From Pholiota molesta (taxonomy: Eukaryota; Basidiomycota; Agaricomycetes; Agaricales; Strophariaceae): a stretch of 64,000 nt of DNA. Below the pieces are notes generated by a model that saw nothing but the letters and a program-made list of their open reading frames with translations, was not told where the DNA came from and did no database searches. The translations under genes and the position numbers were made by a program. The DNA lies in contig JACGCK010000034.1 in the NCBI GenBank assembly GCA_014925825.1, positions 248,001 through 312,000 of the forward strand. The letters run 5' to 3'. Below, one piece after another: positions 10,763 to 21,811 of the stretch; position 1 is the stretch's first letter, and every line of letters begins with the position of its first letter.

Positions 10763-11230
10763 ATGCCATACTACATCAACGGCTACTTCATGACCATCCA
10801 GGCCGCGCGCACGCTCGGCACGCGGCTCGGGATCGACGTCGCTGAGGACAACAGGTACTACAACGTCCACCTCGAGCTCGTCTTCAACGACTGGCTGTTC
10901 AACCACGACAAGCTCGAGACGAAGTCCGCGCTCATCACCTGGCCCCGCGGATCTGAGACCGATGGCATCGTCTTTATCTCCCACTTCCGGCGCCAGGCTC
11001 CCCCGCGCGGCGAGAAGGACGAGCCGCGCGAGGAGGATTTGCAGATCAGAGCGTGGCTGGAGGGGTTGGGCGTGGAGGGCTTGCAGTGGGTGTCGATGTG
11101 GGATGAGAGGGGTTCAATCACGTTGAATGGGACGGAGCCGCGCAGAACGTATCGTAATGGGACGGAGCCCGTACCTCTTGCATATTACGGTGGCCCTCCT
11201 GACCCGAACGCTCGTCCCCCATGGGAGTGA
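10763..11230 (+). CDS. Small intact hypothetical protein
   Basis: This is an uninterrupted 155-codon frame starting MPYYINGYFMTIQAARTLG and ending NARPPWE. It is mixed alpha/beta-like, acidic in the middle, with no signal peptide, membrane segment or motif I recognise. A TATA box, a leader intron and the ATG in good context (ACCATG) support a real gene. Two near-repeats of NGTEP in the C-terminal third (around 11125 and 11158) look like a small internal duplication. The downstream DNA is duplicated locally and again at ~34.9-35.15 kb, where a possible remnant of the last codons (D-P-N ... P-W region) is visible in reverse orientation. Function unknown. Confidence 0.65.
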   Translation: MPYYINGYFMTIQAARTLGTRLGIDVAEDNRYYNVHLELVFNDWLFNHDKLETKSALITWPRGSETDGIVFISHFRRQAPPRGEKDEPREEDLQIRAWLEGLGVEGLQWVSMWDERGSITLNGTEPRRTYRNGTEPVPLAYYGGPPDPNARPPWE

Positions 11231-11231
11231 A

Positions 11232-11868
11232 ATTTTCTATTATCGTCGCAATGTCAAATATACCTCTGATACTGGTGTATTAATTAGCCATTTCATGTAC
11301 TTAATCAAGTGTGATATGGCGAACAGCGGTTGGTATTTCAAGGTGCTTTGCCTATGAAAGTGTGTTTATTTGTCAAGCGACATAAAGCGAGGCGAAGATG
11401 TGTCACCAAAGCATAAGGATGACTGATCAAAGAATATTTCTTGGTTGTGAATTTTTTTGTTGTCGTCGCAATGTCATCGATATATCTCGGTTACTGGTGT
11501 ATTATTCTACATACCATTTCATGGTCTCAAATCAGTGCGGCATGGCGAACAGCAGTTGAGGTTCAGAGATGGTTTGCGCACAAAAGTAATGCTCATGGCG
11601 TCAAGCTACATAAACCGACAAGGAGTTATCAGAAAGTGAGGACCACTGATGATCATATCATCAAAGACACATCATGAACGAGCGAAATCATGACGGGAAA
11701 CAGAGCGATTTCGAATGGGGCCTAACACGCCACAATCGATCCGGTGCTTCTGACTCTCATGATTATTCAAACTTTGTCTCTCACAGGCTGCGCGTTCTGT
11801 GCTGCCATCCGCAGCGCGGCAGATCAAAGATTTCAATTTGTCAATCGAATATGTAGTAAAATGATGAT
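11232..11868. repeat. Degenerate tandem duplication downstream of the small gene
   Basis: Two related segments of ~220 bases follow one another (~11235-11450 and ~11460-11690). Both contain GTCGCAATGTCA, ACTGGTGTATTA, CATTTCATG and ATGGCGAACAGC in order. The reverse complement of ~34890-35110 carries one equivalent copy, so the doubling here is local. The rest up to 11868 is the 3' flank of C-type F-box gene C1. No coding sequence is recognised. Confidence 0.6.
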
Positions 11869-13305
11869 TCACAAATCCCATGTCCTCCATCCTTGCGAGC
11901 CAATATCATATACTGCTGTCTGGGTAACAATCTCAAAGATAATGTCAGACGCCTCTCCCGTGTGGCTCAGAATACTCGCCATCGTCCAGTCTTTGATATT
12001 GTCAAATCTGTGGTTCCATCGATTGCCCGAGATGAACGTGACTCTTCGAATGGGGTGCGCGCAGTTATCGAGGGCCAACCAGCCACAATCGGGCCAGAAG
12101 AAATTGCGACTCAACAAAGGTGTCTAGTGTTTTTTGTTGTTGTATGGTTATCGACGTAGGGTAGGGTGAGTAGCAGGTGTGTCAAGTGAGGTGCATAGTA
12201 TGGTGGAATAATCAGGTTTGTGCAGTGAAAGAAATCCATGATCACATCCACGGAGGGCGAGGGTTGTCACGGCCGGCGTGGAACGTAGCACCGTGTAAAG
12301 CTCAGCCACGGTATGATGGTCCTCCCACGATCCAACCAAAGACGTTAATGATAGTGTTTGTAGGGCCGGTAGATAAAGACCTGTAAAAAGCAAAGCAAAC
12401 GGGAGCGTTACGTAGTCGCTGCAGTGTTTGCAGCAAGTAAGCAGCAATGTAGAAAGTCGGGGAAGGGTAAATTTAGAGGGAGGCTCTTTATAATCCTCGA
12501 TGGTGTATTCGTCGCTAAACCCCAAAGAAATGGACGCCCATTGGAGATCTGGAAATGCCCGTATGAAGGAAAACCAGGAAGGCACGGAAATTGTAATGTC
12601 ATGCATCGATAGATGGGTCAGCTTTGACCAATGACTCGGAGCGATGGCATCCATGGACAGTTTAGAGCGATAGCCATTCATATATAGCCGTCGTAGCGCC
12701 GACGAAGACGAAGTAGGAGTTGGTACACGTCCTATGAGGACTTGCGCACGATAGAACTGTATGTCGTCCGATTTATCTGCGACAATAGTATGTAAGTGAG
12801 GAAATACGATGTGGTCTCCACCTGCACACTTGTCATGAAATCTTTCCCAAAAGAACGGAGTGACACGTAGGTACTGCGCGGACCTCATATATTGTAGAAC
12901 GAAATCCATTCCGTCTTCGGCCAGCGGAGGGTCCCGTGAAGGATTCGGGCCTGATAGTATAGTATAAAGGAGGAGGAACGGCGCCATTGCGCCCTGGTTC
13001 CCCTTCCACCAAATCATGAAGTCGAGGTCTTTCTGCCGAACTTTCCAGGATCTGGGTTCGCGTTCGACGCCGTACGATCTCATGAGATGTGCCAAGTGCA
13101 ACCAAAGGGAAGGAGTGGCGAGCGCGACTGTTCGCCAGCAAGAGCAGATCCGGCAGAGCAGCATGGGCACGAGGCTGATGTTGGGCTGTGCAAACTCAAG
13201 TGGACGGTGTGGAAGACAGTGGATGAAAATTTCCACGAGAACATCATATGGAACCTTGGTTATTGGGCCCCCAAAGGAATGCCTGGATCTCGATGATGGC
13301 ACCAT
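11869..13305 (-). pseudogene. F-box-like pseudogene, type C (copy C1)
   Basis: From the ATG at 13305 the frame is open and carries a typical F-box (ITKVPYDVLVEIFIHCLP, then MLLCRICSCWR) and the C-type leucine-rich body. Compared with the split copy at 61837-62870, a deletion of ~30 bases near 12200 removes the stretch before the ...PHLTHLQL segment and changes the frame, giving a stop at 12148. A second shift lies near 12115, after which the final ~80 codons (FFWPDCGWLALDNCAHPIRR ... WRTWDL) resume. The gene is therefore broken in its C-terminal third. Its 5' flank carries the pogo-like insertion. Confidence 0.8.
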
Positions 13306-13578
13306 CCTAGTCCTAGTGGTAGAGGTATCGAACGTCAAAGCTATGTGAAAATAGGAATATGCTGGTGAATTTCAAACTGAGTGCTGAGCAGTCGGGTTTG
13401 ACACGTACGTGTACTATTCAAATTGGCCAGTTGGCCAGTTACGCATTATGGGCCGTCAATTTAAGTATTTTCATAGCGCATGGCTCGCGCCTTCTGCTCT
13501 GCCGTTCGCAATGTGGCAAATTTTATTGCACGTAAACACTAGTAATTTGCCACGCCTCCAGGAGGAATGTGGTAAGTA

Positions 13579-13600
13579 CAGTCATTCACCGGTCTTTGAC
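13579..13600 (+). repeat. Left terminal inverted repeat of the pogo-like element
   Basis: These 22 bp begin CAGTCATTCACCGGTC and are the exact reverse complement of 16543-16564. They are preceded by TA at 13577-13578. Confidence 0.9.
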
Positions 13601-14030
13601 ACACACCGGTCCATGACCCAAAGTCCAATTCTAAGCTCAAATCTTCGTAAAACTTTTTGAAAATTTAAACGTACACTACAGTACTATAGATGTACTGCTG
13701 TGTCGAATTAATAATTGTCTGCATGTCTGTGGCTTTAGATATTGAGGAAGGAGCATATTTTACTGACATTTTGAATATTGCTGGGCTGATCCTGATGAAT
13801 TTTTGCTTGTTTTCTTCGATCTTTCTCTCTTATTCAAACTACTTTGTATGACACATATCTAATTCGCCTCTATCACAATGATAGGATGGACAGTGCATTG
13901 CCAATCGACAAAATACACAAATTTGAGCTTGATCAGTGCATTTCACCATGTCACATCACGACTTGCCATTTTGGGATAAGTATTCTATTCTTGCTTCGCG
14001 CACTCATTAAGGCTACGCAACACTCGAAAC

Positions 14031-16327
14031 ATGGTAAACCACGCGAAATCTGATGATCTGAAGCGCACAATAGCCAGAAAACGGAAGGACAACCTCATGG
14101 CCCAAGCCGTGGCTCTTTACAGATCTGAAAAAGAGAAAGGACCGGGAGAAACGGCCTTGTCATTGCGTGCCATCTGCAAATCTGTCTCGGATGACTATTT
14201 TGCGCGGACACAGATCCGCATCCCGCTAGACCATAAAACCTTATCAAGGCATGCACAAGGAGGAGCTACTCTAACAGAATTCAATGGGAATAAGAGCTGG
14301 TTGACGATCCAGGAGCAGGAGATTATCGTCAAATTTACCATTGATATGGCACTTCGTGGGTTTCCTCTTAGCCCAAAACGTCTTCGTGAGCACACTGAAT
14401 GCATTTTGAAGCACCGGTTAGGCAAAAGGTTCTCCAATACAGGGCTTGGTAAGAACTGGGTCACTCGTTTCATTACAAAACACCATGATCGGTTGGGTAT
14501 GTACTGGTCATCTCCTTTGGACAGTTCCCGTGGACGTGCTGTGAATCCGATAACAAAAGAGGAGTATTTCAAGCTCCTAAAAGAGATACGAGAAGAGCAC
14601 AGCATACCAGATAATCTTGTTTATGGAGCAGATGAGACTGGCATACAAACGGAACAGGTGTCACTGAAAGAGTCATTGGACCAGCGGGCGCTAAAATACA
14701 GCATCAGCAACGAAGTGGTAACAGGGAGAACATAACAGTCTTACCAACCATTTGCGCAGATGGAACATCAATCCCACCAACGGTAATCTACAAAGGAGAG
14801 TCATTTCAAACGAAGTGGCTGCAAGAAAACCCACTTGATGCGAGGTATGTTTAACTACAGATAGTTCCAGTATATACTAAAGGTTACGCTAGAATGGGTT
14901 ATCAAAAGAAAGGCTACACCTCTGGTGAAATTGGTGTCGCGTGGCTCAAAGACTGGGAGAAACTCACAAGGGAAAAAGCAGCCGGTCGATATCGGCTTCT
15001 CATTGTCGACGGTCACAGCTCTCATTATACAATGAGCTTCCTGGAATATGCACGCAACAATAAGATTGATGTTTTATGTTATCCCTCTCACTCTACTCAC
15101 ATTTATCAAGGTCTGGATGTCGTGATATTCAGTGCACTCAAGCGGACATGGAGTGACGAACGCGACAAGTTCGAAAGAAGTGGGCCTGCAGTATCAAAAA
15201 TCAACTTCCTGTCTGTTTATGCTAAAGCACACTTACGAGCATTTACACCAGAGAACATTCTTGCTGCATTCAGAAAGACAGGTATCGTTCCTTATGATCC
15301 TGACGTAGTTACTGATTCAATGATGGCCCCTAGCATGGAGACTTCGACATCAAGTATCCTACCATTGGGGCTGGCCAGTCCTGTTCAAGAGGCATCTGAC
15401 CTTTTATCTTGCCTTCGCGCACGGAAACGCAAGGCATCAGAAGTTACAGATATTGATTCAGACGAGGAGCCTCCACGAGCACGGGCACGGGTACAAACAC
15501 CTCCGCAGACTCCATCTGCGTCAGTTCGGGCACCAAGTCCAGTGAATACACCTGCGCGACGGTGCTTGAATGCATTGAGTTCAACATCTGCTTCATTTTT
15601 GGTATCAAACACACCTATAGCGTCGACTTCACGGCTTCCTCCACTCCAGACTACCGAAATATCCCCCAAGCGACCTTGTCCCATTCAAGATACACAGTCT
15701 CCCCGCACCGAACGTGAAAAAGAACTTGCCACCGCACTGAAGGAATCAAATCGGATTATCAATCTGCAAAAGGACATTATGGGAGGAATGCAAGCACAGA
15801 CCTTGCTTCAGGCCATGTATGTTGAAGATATCCGAGGCCAGCTACAGGGGAAAGAGGAGAAGAAAGCCAAAGGAAAAGAAAATGGCAAATTTCACATGAA
15901 CGGTCGAGCAAAGATCTTGACACAAGACCAGATCTTCACTATGGTGAGGGAAGGTGATGCTGCTCGCAATGCTGCACAAATTGCATCAGTGAAGAGAAAA
16001 GATGCTAAAGGGATGTACAAGGGGGCAATGGAAGTCTGGAGGGTAAGGGAGATGGACAGAAAGGAGCAGAATGGATTGTCCAGGGCAAGATGGGCAGAAG
16101 ATGTCAAAAAATGGGAAGTTGAGCGAGATGAAGCGAAAATTGAACGAAGAAAAGCAGGCTGGACCAAGCCAAAGATGCCTACCATGGAAAAGATTGCCCC
16201 CAGACCAAAAATATCGGATTTTGTGGAGGACAGCGAAGGAGATGATGAGGGAGATGCAGAAAATGAAGACGCAGATGGCGAGAGATCAGGTGGATCAGAC
16301 GTCGGCGATGGCGATGATAGTGACTAA
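14031..16327 (+). pseudogene. pogo-like transposase with one frameshift
   Basis: Two exons (14031-14844 and 14893-16327, intron GTATGT...CTAG of 48 nt) encode ~749 residues if one missing base near 14651 is allowed. The combined exon length is exactly one nucleotide short of a multiple of three. The N-terminal ~130 residues resemble the helix-turn-helix/CENP-B DNA-binding region (WLTIQEQEIIVKF...GFPLSPKRLRE...). The DDE_1-type catalytic core shows ADETG, later VDGHSSH, and HIYQGLDVVIFSALKRTW for the third acidic residue. The C-terminal ~250 residues are Ser/Pro-rich, then Lys/Glu-rich coiled-coil-like, ending in an Asp/Glu/Gly tail. Without the lost base translation stops ~30 codons later, before the second catalytic residue, so this copy is probably inactive unless the shift is a sequence error. 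Confidence 0.85.
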
Positions 16328-16542
16328 GCAACCAAATTCGGATAGTGTGACACTGGGTCATTGACTGGTTTTGACTCAAAACGCCTCCTTGCCTTATTTT
16401 TATTCCAAGGCCACTTAGGTTAGAAAAACGGCCATTGTAAATACAGAATAATATAGCCAGCATACAAATGAACTAATCTACCTACTTCGATTTTTTTATT
16501 TTATGAAATTACTCCATGCCAAGGCACTTCAAATTTGGTTGG

Positions 16543-16564
16543 GTCAAAGACCGGTGAATGACTG
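16543..16564 (-). repeat. Right terminal inverted repeat of the pogo-like element
   Basis: These 22 bp are the reverse complement of the left repeat. TA follows at 16565-16566. Confidence 0.9.
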
Positions 16565-16566
16565 TA

Positions 16567-19500
16567 CCTCTCTTCCGAAATTAACTCGCAGAATTTGCCG
16601 CCCTGAATATATACCTCCTATTTCCTGTCAACTCGCATGTGTCAAGCACATGCATTTACCTCGTTGATAGAGCCAGGGTATTCTTGCTTTTTCCCAACAT
16701 TTGTTCAGGACCTTGAACGATGCGAGCTTTGTACTACAACGCGAGATCGCAAATGCCATGGCAAGGCGTGACCTTGTCTCTCTTTCCACTTTCCTTTAGA
16801 CGAAGGAAAATCCGCACCCCAATTCCATAAATTGCCGATCTGTGGTACATATGTAGACGGCACAGTTAAGTATGTCGTAATAGAAAGTTACCTGCTTCAG
16901 CGACCTAAATATATCCGCCGATTATAGTCTCGGCCGAGCTCGGTCTTCGGTACGAAATAACTTGGAAATAACGTGCCCATTCACATCGATTAGATTACAG
17001 GATAACGTCCATTCCCCAATATAAGTACCCAAGTATGTGCGCCGCCAGCTACACCCCCCTCCACCACACCTCTCCTCATATTAATTCTACCCACCCCATC
17101 TTTGATGACATTGACGACTTTCCCCAGGCTCCAATGGTAGCGCTTTACGGTACGTAGGTAAGTCGGCCATGTCCTCAATCTATTTCCCGATTTTGCCAGT
17201 CGCCGGCCCCGTCAGTCCTCACGCCCGTGCACCGCATTAACGAACACAGACCCCATATAGCATCCAGCTACTCTGATCTCCTCCCGCCGCCATTTTGTAT
17301 CTCAGTCATTTTTGTATCTTGTTAAACCCCGACTCCATTTCTCTTATCATAGATATAATTATTCAATACTTATTTGAACATCGCTTCCTTCCATTCTCTA
17401 ATTTTTGTTCAATTTTCGCTTCCTCTTTTTATTTACCTGTATGTTGCCTGTATGATAAATCTTTGACTTTCTTCAGCATCACTGGGACTTTTCATACTCA
17501 GCCGCATGGACTCCTCATCGCCCTCCACTTAATGTTTACATGTTAGCTTACATTTCTACTAGAGGCTATTACATAAATCTAATATGTTACGCTGTTCGTC
17601 AGTGGTGATTTGACATTGCTCAATGTGTCCATAATTTCTCCGATTTTGGAATGCAATTTTATCATCATATCTTCTTGAATCATTAGACGCCCATTCGTAG
17701 AAAGTGATAGTTAAGAATACACCTCGGGGCGGCTCAACAAAGAATTGAATTTGAATGTATATTGCAAAATAATAAATATACATTCATCCAGAACCGCAAG
17801 GACCATAACCTAGGGCCAATTCGCTATACAGAGACCACGAAACCACAGGCAATCGTCGAGCGAGACATATACAACCACCACATTCACATAGGAGGGCCGA
17901 ACGAACACGATAGACCCGAGGCGAGCAACACGCAACGACGGCCAGCTGGAACCGGGGCGAAACTGTAGTCTCTGATGAGCATTCTTCCAGTATCGGACGA
18001 GCGAGCGCGTACTTATTATATACGCATGTCTATCATCCATGATACAGTCGTACGCGGAAAACGTCGACATTTCGCTATCCCTACATTCCGCCACTGCCCT
18101 GCCTGGGCTTCCGTCGAACGCGCAAAGATACGCATCAGGCCCAACTACAAGGCAGCGCGCCCTCTTCGTTCACGAATGCTTCAGGCCCAGGGGCGGGGCA
18201 GAAACAAAGGGAGAACCGCGCCAGAAGAGCACGCATACACGCCGCTCACAGACAGCCTGTTCACGCGCTCCCACCCGCCGCAAACACCCACCCGGCGCGG
18301 AGGGCCAGCAGCGGACCCGCCGCCGCCCCAATGCGTCCCCCGACCACGCAGACCGACCACGCAGACCGACTGCACGCAGCGCCACCTTCGCCATCCACAC
18401 GGCCGAGGAGAGCGGGGGCTGCGGCCCGCGCGCCGCCCCAGCGCGCTCTGCTCACGCGCGATCAATCGAGGAGCATAAAGGGTTGCCCGACCGGTGTTGC
18501 CTACGGTAAGGTTGGGAGGGAGGCGCCGCCACGGATAACACCACACAAGGTCCTCAATGGCACCATAGATGCCCTCCTGCGCTCGGTGTCATCGTATCCC
18601 ATTGCCTCCCCGCGAACGTCCGAGGGCCACGGCAGGCGTACACAGGCCCAGCGATTTCGCATACGCCTCCCCCGCTTCACTGCCTGCAGCGTGTACGACG
18701 CGCAAGTCTAGCGACCAGGTCGTACTTCCCGACCGAGCGCCCATAGTCCACGTCACCCATCATTCATCTGCCCTGCACATCGACAGACAGATGCCGTGGG
18801 CATGGGCAAGCGGAGCGATACGTGTAGCGCCGAGAGCGTGGAGGCAGGGGTAGGTCGGAGGCAGGGGTAGGTCGGGGGCAGTGGCTGGTGCAGTAGATGG
18901 CAGAGATCAGAAGTGGGACGACGGCGAGGAAAGAAAGGGATGGTACGGCCGTTTGGATCCTCTCTGGATCTAGGGGCCGACGCCAGCGGACACCTTGGTG
19001 GGAGTCGCCCAGGAGTCGGCTACGTAGTGGTGGGACCTGGACTGCCCGTTGGTCCCGCCCACGCATCCCGGCCGCGCCCCCGCTTCGCCATCCACACAGC
19101 CGGCCGCGCGCGCCGCTCTGATTCCCCGCCCACCTCGTTCTTCTCCAAGATGGATGGATGGACGGGGAGCGTTGGGCGGGGAGGGGGCGGCGCCAAGACG
19201 GGGTGGGTGATGTAATCGAGGTGTCGCCAGGGCCGGGGCGCGATACATCGACAAGAGTCCGAGAGGAGCAGGATGAGGAGACCTTGGGTGCCGGTGAAGG
19301 GTTACCGGATGCGGGTGCTGGTGCTGGTGGGATCCCAGGGAGGGGGCGTCCAGGGAAGACTGGCCGAGGACGACGACAATCTGCGAGAATCAGAAACATA
19401 GACATCGAGGTCAGCGAAAGGATTGTACGCCGAGCTAGGTAGGTAGCAGCACAATGAGGCGAAAAGTAAGCAACGAAGGAATGCCGAGGTTGTATCAGGC

Positions 19501-21780
19501 ACGCATAGACGAAGAAAGAAAAGATCCGGAAATGCGCATGACGCCACAGAGGAAAGATCATCGGCGCCAACGTAAACGTTATCGGCCAAGTAGAACACTC
19601 GAAGAAATAGAACGGTAGAAACTGAAAATGATAATCAAGGGGAATCATCGACATTGAAGCAAGTGCGACAAAGTCACGGAAGCGAAACGAAAGAAACGTA
19701 ACGGAGGGCAGAAGCGGTAACTGATACTGAGGGGAAAGATGCATCGACATACGCGGCTCGTACCAGATAACCATCTTCAAGACCGTTTGACCCCTCAGGC
19801 CTCCACACTTGCCCTCACTCTCGTTTACGAGTCGTACTCCCGACCACCCATTATCCACGTAACTTGTCAGGCTATGCGTACTTTTCCCTATAGAGAGATA
19901 GACGATGCGGGCATGGGCAAGCGAAGGCGATACGTGTGGCAACAAGAGCGTGGAGCAGGTGTAGATTGAAGGCAGCGAAGGATGGTGACGGTTACAGCAG
20001 ATGGCAGAGATGGGTCGGAGAGGGATAAAAGCGATGACGGGGCGGCATAAGATATAAGCCTAGGACAGTGGACACCTCGAGCAGGGGGTACGAGGACGCC
20101 TTGAGTACTGTATGTAGTGGTGGTACACGAGCAGTGGCTTGAAAGTTGAAAGTTAAACGTTGAAAGATCGTCACACATCACATGCATCACATCGGTCCGG
20201 TACTCCCGTTACCCACAAGTCCTCGCTTTGTCCTCGATCCTCTGCCACACACCCTCAGTTCACTCCTTTCATGCCTCAAATTGAAAGTAAAGCTGCTCTG
20301 GGGCGACCCCGAGTTCTTATGAAACCGTGGATGGCTTATTCGACACGAGCCGTCTTCTGACGTTCGCACTTACTTGAGGAAGAACCGACGCCAGCAGCGC
20401 GTATGGGGCTGCTTGATTGATCATTATATCACTCTGTACGTCCCTGGTTCTCGTCCTTCCACTCCATAACTGGATATCTGACATCGTGGTTTGCCACTGG
20501 TCCATACATTCAGTTAGAACAACCAAAAACCGCATACCCATGTCGAATCCCACACCACGCTCAGCACCACCCACGACATCCCCTAGCTGCGTTCGGTCGA
20601 CTCTCCACCAAGATGCTCTCGCCATTACTACAGCCATCGCTCACCGCCACGCTCGCCGTACAGCCCTGCTCCATCCGCGACGACCCACATGCCGCGCATG
20701 AAAAGCACGCGCTGTAGGGTACAGACGCATAGTCGATGCACGGGCCATGAAACGGGAGATATGCAGGGTGTTCGCTGCGCGCCTCCGCCGCCTCGGACTC
20801 ATCCGCCACGCCCTACCCGGACCGTCGCGTACGTCAATATCTTGATTATCTTGCGCGAGGCTTATCGACGCCTTCTTCTAGCGCCTGAAAACGGAGGGAT
20901 CCATGCGCTGTCGCGCGTGCGTGAGTCGCGCGGAGGAGTTGCTCGTGGTGTATAGGCATAGACTGCTCGCTCATGGTTGCGTAGCTCGCGGCAGCCGCTC
21001 CGTTCATCCCTGTGGACCCACTTTCTGGTCCCATCCCAGGTAACCATGCCCTTGTTCCTCGACGCTGCGGTGGTAAGTGGCCTGCGTCTCCGTTTGAAAT
21101 TTCCTCCGTTGTCGCTCACGATCTGTTGTAGCCTCGAAGACCAACCAGTATGCGAGACCCGTGTGCCCCGCTCCGAGGTTCGCGCGCGCGAACCCTCAAA
21201 CGTGTGCGCGCCGCAATGGCGCCCTGCCTCGGCGTCCTCGACGACATCCCAACAATGTGCCAATCTTCCGGAATCTAGTGCTCGACGACATGGCGGGGCG
21301 CGGGACGCTGCGTGCGCGCGGGTTTTGGTCGTTGGGGCATAAGGGTCAGGGGAATGTGTAGGTGCGGCGCGGTATGATAGTGCAGGATCGGGTTGATTGG
21401 TTTTGGGAGTTGGATTTGGAGGCGCTGATGAGGTACATTTAGAATCCGGTGTGCCAAGAACCTTCGGCCTCATCCTCGAAGGCAGCCACGTCACGAGAAA
21501 TGCGAGGCGTTTTTTGCGGCCCTGTTGGAGAGGATTGACCAGACTTGGCTCAGGTGTGTTTCGTCTTGTGGGCGTTTACTGAGTTGCGCGCTGATGCACT
21601 TGGCGCGATAGGATGTTTCAATCGGCCGCATTTAGTGTAGCGTCTGCGATATATGTATAGATATTCCATTTAACGAGTGGAATCGGCGACCCGCCATACT
21701 TGTAGGGGCACTCAATTGGCAAAATGATGATTTACAAATCACAGCGGTAAGTAGCCTACAAGTTCTCCTCGTTTCGCGAA
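16567..21780. repeat. Duplicated segment R, copy 1 (inverted)
   Basis: This stretch matches, in reverse orientation, the R copies at 28402-33153 and 40619-46440. Anchors are ~17005 with ~33080 and ~45880 (ATTACAGGATAACG and its complement), ~17560-17760 with ~32270-32540, ~18170-18560 with ~31620-31990, ~20480-20750 with ~30090-30360, and ~21040-21350 with ~29200-29420. At ~21075-21130 a GTAAGT donor and TTGTAG acceptor are preserved, showing that spliced genes once lay here. Many stop codons and shifted frames are present, so no intact gene can be called. Confidence 0.65.
18720..20010. repeat. Internal duplication within R copy 1
   Basis: The segment ~18725-18870 (CCATAGTCCACGT..., GGGCATGGGCAAGCG, GAGCGTGGAG) recurs in diverged form at ~19840-19990 (CCCATTATCCACGT, GGGCATGGGCAAGCG, GAGCGTGGAG). 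The ~1.1 kb offset is absent from R copies 2 and 3, so the duplication is specific to this copy. Confidence 0.55.
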
Positions 21781-21811
21781 CCCCATGCCCCTCCATGCTT
21801 GCGAGCCTGTA

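Larger units (their letters stand above)
13579..16564 (+). mobile_element. pogo/Fot1-like DNA transposon (Tc1/mariner superfamily), 2986 bp
   Basis: Terminal inverted repeats of 22 bp (beginning CAGTCATTCACCGG) lie at 13579-13600 and 16543-16564 and match perfectly. Each is flanked by a TA dinucleotide (13577-13578 and 16565-16566), the TA target duplication of this superfamily. The paralogous flank at ~46255-46285, read in reverse, runs ...GGGCTACCTCCCTTCCGAAATTAACTC without the element, giving an empty site. Inside is one transposase gene with a single-base frameshift. Perfect repeats suggest a young insertion. Confidence 0.9.

Noticed and set aside
17800..21500. Many overlapping GC-rich frames on both strands in segment R copy 1
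   Set aside because: Corresponding frames in R copies 2 and 3 are shifted or stopped. No domain is recognisable and no consistent exon set could be built.
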